Shown piece by piece: positions 1-9,042 of a stretch of 64,000 nucleotides of DNA; position 1 is the first letter of the stretch, and every line of letters starts with the position of its first letter. The notes under the pieces were generated by a model. The model did not search any database and was not told the origin of the DNA. It worked only from the letters and a program-made list of their open reading frames with translations. Made by a program: the position numbers and the translations under genes. The DNA comes from Marinobacter salexigens (GTDB taxonomy: Bacteria > Pseudomonadota > Gammaproteobacteria > Pseudomonadales > Oleiphilaceae), in the NCBI RefSeq assembly GCF_002806945.1, contig NZ_NIHC01000003.1:496001-560000 (forward strand), given 5' to 3'.

Positions 1-158
1 CCGCGCTCAAAGGGACGGGAGATTGTGCTGCTGTAGTTTGGCGCTTTCTTGGTTTGAGTATCCCGGGCTGGAGCGCTGTGTTTTTTGTACTTCTGGTTAT
101 TCTGGGACTGGCGATGCTCTTCCACCGGGGAAACACTAAAAGTTGGTTTTCAGATTGA
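1..158 (+). CDS. dsbB: Disulfide bond formation protein B, C-terminal part
   Basis: Only the last 51 codons or so are in the window, read from base 3 to the TGA at 156-158. They contain GDCAAVVWRFLGLSIPGW followed by a hydrophobic helix (about WSAVFFVLLVILGLAMLF). The Cys in GDC followed by a WxFLGLSIP stretch is typical of the second periplasmic loop of DsbB, where this Cys belongs to the redox pair that reoxidises DsbA and passes electrons to quinone. The last helix anchors the protein in the inner membrane. In Pseudomonas a dsbB homologue also neighbours algQ, as here. The upstream half, with the first Cys pair, is outside the window. Confidence 0.85.
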   Translation, partial: ALKGTGDCAAVVWRFLGLSIPGWSAVFFVLLVILGLAMLFHRGNTKSWFSD

Positions 159-260
159 AACGGTTGCGACCGGCAGCCAGCATAGGGTAACTTGATTCGG
201 GCTTAATCGGTATTAGGGTCACGGCTGAATAGCAGGATTTTCAAGCGGAGAGCAGGCGTT

Positions 261-740
261 ATGTTGGAGAATTGCCGAAATGCCAGGGAGCGCTGGGGCG
301 GTGTCAGTGAACTGATCGATCGCTGGCTAAAGGATCGACAGGAACTGTTGGTTCATTACTGCGATTTATCGGGAGAAAGCGACTTTTCGCAAACAGAAGC
401 CTTGAAGCAAAAGCTCGACCGGCTATGTGAGGCCCTGTTGGACTATGTTTCTACCGGTCATTTTGAAATCTACGAGCAACTGGTAAGAGAAGCGCGGGAG
501 TTTAACGACGGCGGGCTGGAGCTGGCTGCCAAGGTATACCCTCGTATTGAGAAAACCACAGAGGTGGCGCTCAATTTTAACGATCAGCTGGGGCAGGGCG
601 AGTTGTCCGAGGAAGACGTTGCAGCATTGTTCGACCAGCTTTCTCATCTTGGTGAAACGCTGGAAAGCCGCTTTGAGATGGAGGATTTTCTGATAAAGCA
701 CCTCCACAGCGCACATGCAGATAAAGTGGAGTCAGCCTGA
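261..740 (+). CDS. rsd: Regulator of sigma D (Rsd/AlgQ family)
   Basis: A 159-aa, all-helical, acidic protein beginning MLENCRNARERWGGVSELID, the usual Rsd/AlgQ opening, and of normal family length. Rsd binds RpoD and sequesters it from core RNA polymerase; the Pseudomonas homologue AlgQ also influences alginate and siderophore genes. A GGAGAGCAGG stretch lies just before the ATG and supports this start. It follows dsbB and ends about 30 bp before a strong bidirectional terminator shared with the convergent FKBP gene. The family assignment is firm; any AlgQ-like regulatory role is inferred. Confidence 0.88.
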   Translation: MLENCRNARERWGGVSELIDRWLKDRQELLVHYCDLSGESDFSQTEALKQKLDRLCEALLDYVSTGHFEIYEQLVREAREFNDGGLELAAKVYPRIEKTTEVALNFNDQLGQGELSEEDVAALFDQLSHLGETLESRFEMEDFLIKHLHSAHADKVESA

Positions 741-768
741 GCTGGATAGCCTGCCAAACGTGAGCACA

Positions 769-805
769 AAAAAACCTCAGTAGCGAAAGCGCTCTGAGGT
801 TTTTT
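769..805. terminator. Bidirectional rho-independent terminator
   Basis: AAAAAACCTCAG (769-780) and CTGAGGTTTTTT (794-805) form a perfect inverted repeat. The loop carries a second small stem (AGCG/CGCT), which lengthens the hairpin. A-run on one side and T-run on the other make it work on both strands, between the convergent rsd and FKBP genes. Confidence 0.92.
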
Positions 806-839
806 ATTGCTTCAGGCAAGCTGATGCGGTTTTTCCGGA

Positions 840-1574
840 TTACTCGGTCGCAGAGTCTTCTTCGTTTGCAGTCGGGTTGATGGCAAGTAACTCCACATCG
901 AATACCAGGGTCTCGTTGGGGCCAATTGAGCGATTGCCGCCAGGGCCATAGGCCAGGTCAGAAGGGATATACAATTTGTAGCGGGCACCCTCGCTCATGA
1001 GTTGAAGGCCTTCAGTCCAGCCCGGAATAACTTGATTCAGGCCAAAAGTTACCGGTGCGCCGCGTTCGCGGGAACTGTCAAAAACTTCTCCGGAGAGCAG
1101 CTCGCCCGTGTAGTGCACCTGGACCATATCGGTGGCACCTGGCTGTGCGCCAGTGCCTTCTTCCAGAACCTCATACTGCAGGCCGGAATCGGTCATTACG
1201 ACACCGGCACGCTCGGCGTTCTCTTCAAGGAAGGCTTCGCCAGCGTCGAGGTTTTTCTGGGCCAGCTCTTCAATCTGCTTGCTTTGCTCTTCCTGCAGCG
1301 ACTGTTGGTATTCCATCAGAGCTTGCTGTATTTCTTCGCGGCTCATACGTTTGGCTTCTTCATCGCCAGCATGGCCATGCTGAATGCCCTGAAGGAACTG
1401 ATCCATTTGCAGGTTTGGCAGGTCGTTACCCATGCGCTCACCTAACACCAGACCCATACCATAGCTGACCTTCTGATCGGTCGAGTCCAGATTGGGGTCC
1501 ATCGGAGTTTCAGGTGGAGTAGAGCAGCCGGCAACCATGCCGGTTATCGCCAGTGCAAGTAGCGTTTTTTTCAT
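840..1574 (-). CDS. FKBP-type peptidyl-prolyl isomerase lipoprotein (FkpA/Mip-like)
   Basis: A 244-aa protein with a lipoprotein signal peptide (MKKTLLALAITGMVAGC, lipobox VAGC, Cys17). Residues about 25-125 are helical and rich in Gln/Glu, matching the Mip/FkpA dimerisation region. Residues about 140-232 are the FKBP domain, with VQVHYTGELLSGEVFDSS, VIPGWTEGLQLM and a YGPGGN loop, the usual ligand-pocket stretches. It should be a lipid-anchored envelope foldase that isomerises X-Pro bonds in exported proteins. A FKBP gene also sits beside algQ in Pseudomonas. The acidic tail NEEDSATE is unremarkable. Confidence 0.9.
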   Translation of the reverse strand: MKKTLLALAITGMVAGCSTPPETPMDPNLDSTDQKVSYGMGLVLGERMGNDLPNLQMDQFLQGIQHGHAGDEEAKRMSREEIQQALMEYQQSLQEEQSKQIEELAQKNLDAGEAFLEENAERAGVVMTDSGLQYEVLEEGTGAQPGATDMVQVHYTGELLSGEVFDSSRERGAPVTFGLNQVIPGWTEGLQLMSEGARYKLYIPSDLAYGPGGNRSIGPNETLVFDVELLAINPTANEEDSATE

Positions 1575-1721
1575 TGCTGAATCCTTTTCGATTATCAGGG
1601 GTGGGCTGAGAGGCCCAGGCTTTGCGTTTGTCAGAGGAGGAAAGGTAACGGGTTCAGAGCTCAGATTCCACTGAACATCTGTTAAGGCGCTACAGATGAC
1701 TTCTGGCTGGCGAGCAGGTCG

Positions 1722-2105
1722 TCAACTTTCATTGCTTCGGGCGCCAGGGCTAAGCGAGAAGGGGGCGCTGTAGGGAGACTGCCAGTCGGTCTCAGGATTT
1801 GAAAGCTTTGCAGGTGGTCTTGGCTTGTCGGTTCTCTCTATGGCAAGTGTATTCCATGGCCCCTGTTCCGGTGGTTGGTCCGCATAGTGCCAGTTACCGT
1901 CGGTATCCTGCCATTTGAAGACAATGTCCGGGCCTTCAATCGGAATTGGGGGTGGAACCAGCCCTTCAAATGCAGGCATTTCAGGCTGTGCTTCTGTAGC
2001 GACAGGCTCGGAGACTTGTTCTGCGTCATTCAGACCGAAGAAGATAAGGAGCATTAACAGGCCAAGGGCCGGGAAAGCGAGCCGGACAAGCCATTTGATC
2101 AGCAT
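1722..2105 (-). CDS. DUF4124 domain protein
   Basis: A 127-aa protein with an N-terminal hydrophobic helix (about residues 4-24) that is either a membrane anchor or an uncleaved signal. The central FKWQDTDGNWHYADQPPEQG is the short W-x-D-x-x-G-x-x-H-Y-x-D motif of DUF4124, a small beta-rich envelope domain of unknown function. The rest is Pro-rich and low in structure. The gene ends close to the start of the FKBP gene region and overlaps the TIGR02444 gene upstream by 7 bp, suggesting co-transcription. No function can be given. Confidence 0.75.
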   Translation of the reverse strand: MLIKWLVRLAFPALGLLMLLIFFGLNDAEQVSEPVATEAQPEMPAFEGLVPPPIPIEGPDIVFKWQDTDGNWHYADQPPEQGPWNTLAIERTDKPRPPAKLSNPETDWQSPYSAPFSLSPGARSNES

Positions 2106-2683
2106 GGCTGTGAGTCTCCCGATTGAAAGGCAGAAATAGTATCACCCAGGGTAAGTAGAAGCAGTTTCACGCCCGGAATTGCATCAGGCGCCGGCGCTGC
2201 AGCAGCAAGATTGGACTGGATGAGCTCTTCACATACGTGCATATTACGTGATTCCGGTTTTGGGGCTGTAAAACTACGCCAGGCCAGAGCAAGCTCAATG
2301 CGCTCCGCCTCCAGCTCAAGGCTGGCCAGGTGTGTGCGCAGACCATTGTATGCAGTCTGCGCCTTGGGTACCGACGTGCGAATGGCACGCAAGCTGCCGG
2401 TTACACGATCGCGCCACTCTGTTACGGTAGGGTGTTCGATTCCGGTGTATGCTCTGCCGTTGAGTGCAAGCCATCCCGCACATAAAATTCGTGTTACGCT
2501 CCAGCCCTCATTTTGTAGGGTCAGGCAAGTTTTTTGCGCCGCTGTGTGCTGCCAAAACTCAAGAGCGAAATGCCAAAGGGGGTTGTCTGGCTCCAAGTCA
2601 GCCGGCAACACCATGGTTTTCAAAGGTAAACCCGAGGTGGTTTGCAAGCTGGCTGGCATGAGCGTTGAACCGTCCCTGACCAT
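2099..2683 (-). CDS. TIGR02444 family protein
   Basis: The core PLWHFALEFWQHTAAQKTCL, followed by LQNEGWSVTRILCAGWLAL, matches the TIGR02444 family, a short proteobacterial family of unknown function. The open frame extends to 2812, into the divergent ABC-F gene, so an internal start is needed. ATG at 2683 gives 194 aa; ATG at 2659 gives 186 aa. Neither has a convincing Shine-Dalgarno sequence, and a TATAAT on the minus strand ends only 9 nt before the 2683 ATG, so transcripts would be leaderless or very short-led for that start. Function unknown. Confidence 0.72.
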   Translation of the reverse strand: MVRDGSTLMPASLQTTSGLPLKTMVLPADLEPDNPLWHFALEFWQHTAAQKTCLTLQNEGWSVTRILCAGWLALNGRAYTGIEHPTVTEWRDRVTGSLRAIRTSVPKAQTAYNGLRTHLASLELEAERIELALAWRSFTAPKPESRNMHVCEELIQSNLAAAAPAPDAIPGVKLLLLTLGDTISAFQSGDSQPC

Positions 2684-2705
2684 TTCACGTTGATTATATG
2701 ACAAC

Positions 2706-4676
2706 ATGTTAACGATAACCGATCTCAGTTTACAACGGGGCGGCGTCTGGTTGCTAGATTCAGTCGCCCTAACGGTGCAATATGGCCAGCGAGTGGCAAT
2801 TGTCGGCGCCAATGGTGCCGGAAAATCCAGTCTTTTTCAGCTGTTGCTGGGCCAACTGGCGCCCGAGCAGGGGAGCGTGTCACTCCCTGGCGGCTGCCGT
2901 ATCGCGCACATGGCGCAGGAAGTTAAGGCAACCGGGCGTAGCGCGAGGGACTTTGTTCTTGATGGAGACATTGATCTGCGCCGGCTTGAGCGAGAGCTTG
3001 AGCAAGCTGAAGCCAAAGGCGACGATAACGCTGTTGCCCACATACACGGTGAACTGGACATGCATGAGGCTTGGTCTGCGGCCCGGCGAGCAGAGTCCTT
3101 GTTACGTGGTCTCGGGTTTCAGGATGGGGATGCGGACCGGCCCGTATCCGCATTTTCCGGCGGGTGGCGCATTCGACTCAATCTCGCTCAGGCGCTGATG
3201 CGACCTTCAGATCTTCTGCTGCTGGATGAGCCTACTAACCACCTGGATCTGGATGCCTGCCTCTGGTTGGAAAACTGGTTGCGTCGCTATGAGGGTACTC
3301 TGCTGTTTATCTCTCACGATAGAGACTTCATGGATCGGGTGGCCACCCACGTGGTGCATTTTGATCAGCGTAAGCTGGAGCTTTATACCGGAAATTATTC
3401 TGCCTTTGAGGTTCAGCGTAGCGAAAGACTCGCTCAGCAGCAGGCAGGTTTCGAACGACAGCAGGCGAGAATAGCGGAAATCCAGCGCTTTATTGATCGC
3501 TTCAAAGCCAAGGCTACGAAAGCCAGGCAAGCACAAAGCCGGGTGAAATCCCTTGAGCGAATGGAGAAGATAGCGCCAGCTCATATAGATTCGCCATTCA
3601 GCTTCGAATTCCCTATGGCAGACAAAGTCTCCAACCCGCTACTCTCCATAAGGCATGGGCAGGCAGGTCATGGTGACACTACCGTACTCAGTAACATTAA
3701 TCTGACCCTGCTTCCGGGCAGTCGCATCGGCCTTCTGGGGCCAAATGGCGCCGGTAAGTCCACCTTGATGGATGCATTGTTGGGGCAGGGTGAGCAGGGA
3801 GTGGCAAGTACCTTGCTATCTGGTGAACGCACCTGTGGCGAACACCTGGCTATAGGCTACTTTGCCCAGCATCAGTTGGAATCCCTGGATCTGGACGCCA
3901 GCCCTTTCTTGCATTTGCAGCGCTTGTCGCCGCGAGCGTCCGAACAGAGTATTCGCAACTTTCTGGGTGGTTTCGACTTTCACGGAGATGAAGCACTGAG
4001 TCCCATCCGCTCCTTCTCTGGTGGAGAGAAGGCCCGGGTTGCCTTGGCAGTTATTGCATGGCAAAAACCTAACCTGCTTTTGCTGGATGAGCCCACGAAC
4101 CACCTTGATCTGGAAATGCGCCAAGCTCTGACCATGGCGCTGCAGAACTTTGAAGGTGCCATTGTGGTGGTGTCCCACGACAGACACCTGTTGCGCAACA
4201 CCGTTGACGAGTTCTGGCTGGTGAATGATGGCTGCGTTGTGGAATACCAAGGCGACCTCGAAGACTATGAGGCCTGGCTGGCGGACCGTCGAAAGGACGA
4301 TGCCGAAGCACCAAAACGCCAACCCGCTGGCGCTGCACTCACCGGAGACGCCGCGGAAGCGGGTGCTGCTGTGGGCGAAAGCGCTGAAGACCGGAAAGCT
4401 CGCAAGCGTGCTGAGGCAGCGCTACGACAAAAGCTTAGCCCCTTTCGCAAGCGCCAGGCAGCACTGGAAAAGCAGATGGAGTCACTCAACGAAGTTTTGA
4501 GTGCCTTGGAGGCAGAATTATCCGACCCCGCGGTGTATAGCGATGAATCTAAAACCCGCCTGAAAGAGTTGCTGGCCAAACAGGCTGAGGCCAAGGGGAA
4601 GCTTGAGGATATTGAAACAGAATGGCTGGATGTCAGCGAGACTGTAGAGGCCATGGAAGAAGAGCTGGCGGGGTGA
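2706..4676 (+). CDS. yheS: ABC-F family ATPase (YheS type)
   Basis: A 656-aa cytoplasmic protein with two ABC cassettes and no membrane segments. Cassette 1 has Walker A GANGAGKSS, signature FSGGWRIRL and Walker B LLLLDEPTNHLDL. Cassette 2 has GPNGAGKST, FSGGEKARVAL and LLLLDEPTNHLDLE. The linker between them (about residues 235-300) is Arg/Lys/Gln-rich and helical, as in the P-site tRNA-interaction motif. The C-terminal 100 residues are a charged coiled coil, as in YheS. ABC-F proteins act on stalled or initiating ribosomes; the exact substrate here is inferred. The gene is divergent from the TIGR02444 gene with about 20 bp between starts and no obvious Shine-Dalgarno. Confidence 0.85.
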   Translation: MLTITDLSLQRGGVWLLDSVALTVQYGQRVAIVGANGAGKSSLFQLLLGQLAPEQGSVSLPGGCRIAHMAQEVKATGRSARDFVLDGDIDLRRLERELEQAEAKGDDNAVAHIHGELDMHEAWSAARRAESLLRGLGFQDGDADRPVSAFSGGWRIRLNLAQALMRPSDLLLLDEPTNHLDLDACLWLENWLRRYEGTLLFISHDRDFMDRVATHVVHFDQRKLELYTGNYSAFEVQRSERLAQQQAGFERQQARIAEIQRFIDRFKAKATKARQAQSRVKSLERMEKIAPAHIDSPFSFEFPMADKVSNPLLSIRHGQAGHGDTTVLSNINLTLLPGSRIGLLGPNGAGKSTLMDALLGQGEQGVASTLLSGERTCGEHLAIGYFAQHQLESLDLDASPFLHLQRLSPRASEQSIRNFLGGFDFHGDEALSPIRSFSGGEKARVALAVIAWQKPNLLLLDEPTNHLDLEMRQALTMALQNFEGAIVVVSHDRHLLRNTVDEFWLVNDGCVVEYQGDLEDYEAWLADRRKDDAEAPKRQPAGAALTGDAAEAGAAVGESAEDRKARKRAEAALRQKLSPFRKRQAALEKQMESLNEVLSALEAELSDPAVYSDESKTRLKELLAKQAEAKGKLEDIETEWLDVSETVEAMEEELAG

Positions 4677-4693
4677 CGGGAGTGATGGTCCTG

Positions 4694-6220
4694 TCAGCCT
4701 CCTGCCAGTTCAAGCACGAAGTTTTGTTTGGCGAGATAGTCCTGCTCGTTTTTCAGGTCGGCGTAGGTAAGTGGGCGCTTGTCAAACCAGCCATTGGGAA
4801 ACGACAGTAAAAGGCCGTTTTCTCGTGGCTCTAGTGTGAAGTCGGGTGGCGGCTCAAGATTTCGGGAGTGCTGAATCAGCACAGCCAGTCGCACCAGGAT
4901 GCACAGGTGACGGAGGCGCTGCAGATCGCCTGGCTCGACCCCGTCAAATATGGATGAGCTGAGTTTTCGGCGATGACCGCGAACGAGAATGGCCAGTTCC
5001 TGTTGGGCTTGTTGAGTAAAACCTGCCAGATCTGAATATCGAAGTAGATAGGCCCCGTGTTTGTGGTACTGGCTGTGTGATATGGCAAGGCCAATTTCGT
5101 GGAGACGGCAAGCCCAGCGCAGTGTTTCTTCGTCTGAAGACGAGGTTAGCCCCCAATGTTCTGCAATCTGCTCCCATGCGGCAATTGCCGTTGCCTCCAC
5201 AGCTGCTCCGTGTTTTTGATCTGCCTGGTACCGTTTCTGTAACGCCGAGATGCTGCGCTCTCGGACATCCTCGTGTTGGATCCTGCCGGCGATACCGTAA
5301 AGAAGACCTTCACGGAGAGCTCCATCAGTGTAAGACATTTCCTGGATGTTCAGGGATTGGAATGCTCCCATCAAAATAGCAAAACCGGCAGGGAAAATAC
5401 TTTGGCGATCCTGGCGAAGCCCCAGGTCACCAAGCTTTTCGACGCTGCCCATATCTATCAGCCGGCGGCGCAGTTCCTCCATAGCACTCCAGGTAACTGT
5501 GCCATCACTGATCTTTAGCGTTGCCAGCACGCTACAAATGGATTTTATTGAGCCAGAGGAGCCCACCGTGCTTTCCCAGCCGATTGAACGAAAACGTCGA
5601 CGAATGCCCAGCAATTCCTGTTCGGCATGAATAATGGCTTTGTCCATTTGCTTGCGGGTAATCCGACCGTCGGCAAAGTAGCGATTTCGAAAAGACACGC
5701 AGCCCATGTGAAGGCTTTCCAGCTCCAGGGGCTCAAAGCGCTCACCAATAATCAGCTCCGTGCTGCCACCACCAATATCGATCACCAGGCGCTGCCCGGC
5801 ATCATCAGAGAGGGTGTGTGAGACCCCCAGATAGATCAATCGGGCTTCCTCACGCCCTGCAATTATCTCTGCAGGGTAGCCCAGAGCCTCCTCTGCCCGG
5901 GCAATGAACTGGTTGGCGTTGCGCGCCACCCGAAGTGCATTGGTGCCTACAATCTGCACACCTTCCGGAGGTGTACCGTTTAGCCGTTGGGCAAACCGCC
6001 GCAGACAGTCCAGGCCGCGCTGCTGGGCCTCTTCCGTTAAATTGTTATCAGAATCAAGGCCGTCGCCTAGCTGAACTTTTTCGCCCATGCGCTCCATGGT
6101 GCGGATTTCACCCTGTACGAGGCGGGCAATCACCATGTGAAAACTGTTTGAGCCCATATCAATGGACGCAAGCATGTCTGGTGGCGTAGCAGAGTTTTCG
6201 GCGGAAGAGGTGTCCGTCAC
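4694..6220 (-). CDS. ppx: Exopolyphosphatase (Ppx/GppA family)
   Basis: 508 aa, near the 513 aa of E. coli Ppx. The N-terminal half has the ASKHA-fold phosphate loops ASIDMGSNSFHMV (about 17-29) and VIDIGGGSTELIIG (about 145-158). The C-terminal half is the helical HD-like domain containing the RLHEIGLAISHSQYHKHGAY stretch. It hydrolyses terminal phosphates of inorganic polyphosphate and possibly pppGpp. It is convergent with the ABC-F gene and divergent from trxA; ppx next to trxA is conserved in Pseudomonas. Assignment as Ppx rather than GppA rests on length and context. Confidence 0.9.
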   Translation of the reverse strand: MTDTSSAENSATPPDMLASIDMGSNSFHMVIARLVQGEIRTMERMGEKVQLGDGLDSDNNLTEEAQQRGLDCLRRFAQRLNGTPPEGVQIVGTNALRVARNANQFIARAEEALGYPAEIIAGREEARLIYLGVSHTLSDDAGQRLVIDIGGGSTELIIGERFEPLELESLHMGCVSFRNRYFADGRITRKQMDKAIIHAEQELLGIRRRFRSIGWESTVGSSGSIKSICSVLATLKISDGTVTWSAMEELRRRLIDMGSVEKLGDLGLRQDRQSIFPAGFAILMGAFQSLNIQEMSYTDGALREGLLYGIAGRIQHEDVRERSISALQKRYQADQKHGAAVEATAIAAWEQIAEHWGLTSSSDEETLRWACRLHEIGLAISHSQYHKHGAYLLRYSDLAGFTQQAQQELAILVRGHRRKLSSSIFDGVEPGDLQRLRHLCILVRLAVLIQHSRNLEPPPDFTLEPRENGLLLSFPNGWFDKRPLTYADLKNEQDYLAKQNFVLELAGG

Positions 6221-6532
6221 GTTGATCAGGATCCTGTAGTAAATGCTTGCGGCTACTATAAGCGATTACCCCGGGGTATGTCAGTCAATGCGCGACCGAC
6301 TTACCGCGGGAAAGGCGGTCAAATTGATTGGGGTCACAAGATTATTGAATCAACCCTGTGGATCTACTGCTTCACAGACGCGGGATCAATCGCGTAAAGT
6401 AGTCACTAAAGTGATGGGCGTGAAAGGGTGTTTTCGAGCAACGACACCCCTAATAACAGTCAACAGCACGTATATGCAGACGGCGGCGTTACTGCCGAAA
6501 GCCTGCTGTAGTGCATGAATCAGGAAATCGAA
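6221..6532. other. ppx-trxA divergent intergenic region
   Basis: 312 bp between two divergent starts, so it should hold promoters for both. I see no pair of good -35/-10 boxes. A GGGTGT/ACACCC hairpin lies at about 6426-6449 about 80 bp before trxA, with no T-run. No open frame with a good ribosome site is evident. Confidence 0.5.
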
Positions 6533-6859
6533 ATGAGCGGAAATATTGTAAACGTAACGGATGCATCCTTCGAACAGGACGTGCTTCAGTCTGACGTACC
6601 TGTGCTGGTAGATTACTGGGCGGAGTGGTGTGGCCCATGTAAAATGATTGCACCTGTACTCGAAGAAATTGCCGACGAATACGCTGGCAAACTGAAAGTC
6701 TGCAAACTCAACATCGATGAAAACGAGCAGACCCCGCCCAAGTTCAACATCCGTGGCATCCCGACTCTGATGCTGTTTAAAAACGGCAACGTTGATGCGA
6801 CTAAAGTTGGTGCGCTGTCGAAGTCACAGCTCGCAGCATTCCTGGATAGCAATCTCTGA
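6533..6859 (+). CDS. trxA: Thioredoxin 1
   Basis: 108 aa, the same size as E. coli thioredoxin, with the active site WCGPC (Cys33 and Cys36) and the cis-Pro loop in [10 protein letters not shown]. It reduces cytoplasmic disulfides using thioredoxin reductase. The ATG at 6533 is preferred over an in-frame ATG at 6515 because AGGAAAT lies 6 nt before it and the protein then starts like other thioredoxins ([10 protein letters not shown]). It ends at a perfect terminator. In Pseudomonas trxA is followed by rho; here rho lies 22 kb away. Confidence 0.97.
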   Translation: MSGNIVNVTDASFEQDVLQSDVPVLVDYWAEWCGPCKMIAPVLEEIADEYAGKLKVCKLNIDENEQTPPKFNIRGIPTLMLFKNGNVDATKVGALSKSQLAAFLDSNL

Positions 6860-6874
6860 TTGCATCCTGATTGT

Positions 6875-6927
6875 CTGAACGAAAAAACCGCCCCGAAACA
6901 CAGTTCCGGGGCGGTTTTTTCGTTCAG
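6875..6927. terminator. Bidirectional terminator, perfect 21-bp arms
   Basis: The arms 6875-6895 and 6907-6927 are perfectly complementary over 21 bp (GC-rich ACCGCCCCG core flanked by six A/T pairs) with an 11-nt loop. It terminates trxA and, on the other strand, the MOT1-family gene, whose stop codon at 6924-6926 lies inside the right arm. Confidence 0.93.
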
Positions 6928-8048
6928 GCAATCTCTCGTTTGCGCAGCAGGGTCGTACGAACTTTCTCAGAAGCAGCGCCGGCCAGTAGCCCAAAAAACG
7001 GATCAATCCACACAGTTACCAAAGCCGTAATAGCAATAACCGGCCAGCAGGAAGGTTTTGCTGTCCACAGGCGTTTGGAAATGGCAAGCTCCGCTGCAGC
7101 CACGAACAACAAGGCTCCGAGCCCTGCCATTGGAATTGCCGCAATCATTGAAAGGCCGCCAGGCATTAACGCAATGAAGAGCAATCCTGTCCCGAGCAGA
7201 ACGGGTGCGGTACCGGTTCTGGCGCCAAAGCGGTGATGGGCGGCCACTCCGCCTGCTCCGTGGCACATGGGCAGGGCGCCAAGGGGTACCAGAATAAGAT
7301 TGGCCAGGCCGGTGGACACCGATAACCGGGCGGGTGTGACATGGCGGGATTGCTCGCCGAAGTAATCCCCAGCCACCAGAGCTGTCAGAACGATTGCGTT
7401 GGTTAGCGTCAGGGCTAACTGGGGTAGCACCAGCGTCGAGAGCCCCTGCTGCCAATCCCCAAGCTCAGGCAATTCAGGTAAAAAGAATACTGCGAAACTG
7501 GCCTCGGGAAGTGTGAGCCCCTCGGCGCCCATAAAAGCGCCGAGGGCAACAGCGGCAATAAGCCCGATCAAAGCAGCCGGCCAATGTGGAAAGAACTTCA
7601 GGGTGATGCCCAGTAACGCCAGGGTGACAACACCCAGTGGTAAAGAAGTGGCCATCAGGCCAAAGCTCATATAGGCCAGCATCAGCCCCAGGCCTAGCTG
7701 AAGGCCGCTTAACACTGAACGGGGTATCAGGCGGGCAGCTCCATTGATCCATCCGGTCAGGCCCAGAATCAATAATATTGCCCCAATAAGAACACCACCG
7801 GCTACCAGGCTTTGGGAGCTCACCTGAGTGGTTAGCAGCAGCGCAGCAACCGCTTTCATGGGCTGTACGGGTATTGGCAGGCGGTAATACAGCCCGGTTG
7901 CGATGTAGAATATGGCAAACCCCAGTAGTACCGGTACGGGCGCCAGGCCTGCCAACCCTATAACCCCGAGGCCAAGCGGAATCAGGGTGCCAAGATCTCC
8001 CAGCGCCCCGCTGGCATCCCTCGCCAGTTTTTTTTGCACTGAACGCAT
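6924..8048 (-). CDS. MOT1-family molybdate transporter
   Basis: A 374-aa polytopic membrane protein with about ten to eleven hydrophobic helices. Two signature stretches of the MOT1 branch of the SulP superfamily are present: PIPVQPMKAVAAL (about residues 58-70) and ALPMCHGAGGVAAHHRFGAR (about 257-276). No STAS domain follows, as is usual for MOT1. Family members import molybdate, some with high affinity. The context, beside a tungstate ABC transporter and molybdenum cofactor genes, agrees with an oxyanion role. Substrate choice between molybdate, tungstate and sulfate cannot be settled by eye. The stop codon is embedded in the shared terminator. Confidence 0.82.
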   Translation of the reverse strand: MRSVQKKLARDASGALGDLGTLIPLGLGVIGLAGLAPVPVLLGFAIFYIATGLYYRLPIPVQPMKAVAALLLTTQVSSQSLVAGGVLIGAILLILGLTGWINGAARLIPRSVLSGLQLGLGLMLAYMSFGLMATSLPLGVVTLALLGITLKFFPHWPAALIGLIAAVALGAFMGAEGLTLPEASFAVFFLPELPELGDWQQGLSTLVLPQLALTLTNAIVLTALVAGDYFGEQSRHVTPARLSVSTGLANLILVPLGALPMCHGAGGVAAHHRFGARTGTAPVLLGTGLLFIALMPGGLSMIAAIPMAGLGALLFVAAAELAISKRLWTAKPSCWPVIAITALVTVWIDPFFGLLAGAASEKVRTTLLRKREIA

Positions 8049-8081
8049 CGTAAAATGCCTGTTTGTTGTTATTGCCGCTGT

Positions 8082-8966
8082 TCAAGCGTTGTAAACGACT
8101 TTCCCCAGCTCACTGGTGTCGTAGCCACCGAGTGCTTCTGCACGCTTTCTGAAACGTTCGCTGCCTGCAAACGCCAGCAAGCGTTGCATCGCCGGCTCAA
8201 AATAATGACGCCGACGCATCGCCAGGTCAAAGTGCTCTTGTTGCAAGGGGATAAAAGCCAGCCCCTGACGCCGTGCGGCCGCTTCAATTCCCACTCCAAT
8301 ATCCGCTTCACCCTGGCGGATAGCCAGAGCCAGATCGTCCTCGCTGAGTGAGGGGTGAGGGGTCCATGACACTTGCCGTGCATCGATCTGGTGGCGAGTC
8401 AGTAAGCTCTGCAGCAGGTGGCTCACTCCGGCGTCTGGCTGGCGGTGTGCAACACGAATGCCGGGGCTCATGAAATCTCCAAGCCGCGTAATGCCAAGGG
8501 GATTATTGGCTGCCAGAAGAAGCCCTTGCTGGCGTTTTGCCCAGCGTATCAGTATCAGATCACGCATTCCGCTCAAACCCAGGGTGTTGGGGTCGTTGTA
8601 ACTCTGACTCTCAGCGTGCCAGATATGCATGCCTGCAAGCATCGCCCGCCCGTCGACCAGCCTTTGTACGCCGTCCCCACTGCCTTTACACAACAGCGCC
8701 AGCTCGGCACCGCTTTCCTTTAAGGCCCATTCCAGAAGAGGGTCCTGGCTGCCGGCCAGAACCGGGGGGATGGACGAACTGACGGTGTCGTCGCCCTCCA
8801 GGTGGTTCATCAGCCACAAATCAAGACGCTGACGAGGAAACAGGAGTTTACCTGTCACGCGCACACAAGGAATAACACCCTGACTGACCAGATCGTAGAC
8901 CTTACGCTCTTTCAGACGAAGATATTCGGCAGCTTCAGCCGTAGTGAGGTAAGCGGGGAGGGGCAT
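8082..8966 (-). CDS. HTH regulator with periplasmic-binding-protein-like domain
   Basis: 294 aa. Residues about 1-60 are an excisionase/MerR-like helix-turn-helix (LTTAEAAEYLRLKERKVYDL then a wing). From about residue 75 on it resembles the PBP-like ligand domain that also occurs fused to MoeA-type proteins, with LLLAANNPLGITRLGDF, FMSPGIRVAHRQPDAGVSHL and EADIGVGIEAAARRQGLAF. ATG 8966 is chosen because GGAGAG lies 5 nt before it, although the frame stays open to 9071. It is divergent from tupBCA, so it is probably a one-component sensor of tungstate or molybdate that controls the tup operon. The ligand is inferred from context only. Confidence 0.78.
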   Translation of the reverse strand: MPLPAYLTTAEAAEYLRLKERKVYDLVSQGVIPCVRVTGKLLFPRQRLDLWLMNHLEGDDTVSSSIPPVLAGSQDPLLEWALKESGAELALLCKGSGDGVQRLVDGRAMLAGMHIWHAESQSYNDPNTLGLSGMRDLILIRWAKRQQGLLLAANNPLGITRLGDFMSPGIRVAHRQPDAGVSHLLQSLLTRHQIDARQVSWTPHPSLSEDDLALAIRQGEADIGVGIEAAARRQGLAFIPLQQEHFDLAMRRRHYFEPAMQRLLAFAGSERFRKRAEALGGYDTSELGKVVYNA

Positions 8967-8988
8967 TTGTCTCTCCAGTGGGGCGAGT

Positions 8989-9042
8989 AAAGCGTAAGCC
9001 TGTTTTGCACTGCATATTTTCCAGTAGACTGTGCAAAGCGTA
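8989..9042. promoter_or_regulatory. Candidate operator between regulator and tupB
   Basis: The 117-bp divergent gap contains an inverted repeat TTTGCAC (9004-9010) and GTGCAAA (9031-9037) with 20 bp between, plus a direct repeat AAAGCGTA at 8989-8996 and 9035-9042. They lie where a regulator could control both directions. No perfect -35/-10 pair is visible. Binding by the adjacent HTH/PBP protein is an inference. Confidence 0.45.

Noticed and set aside
2706..2812. TIGR02444 gene starting at 2812 inside the ABC-F gene
   Set aside because: The extra N-terminal residues are the antisense of conserved ABC-F sequence and do not resemble the family; internal ATGs fit better.
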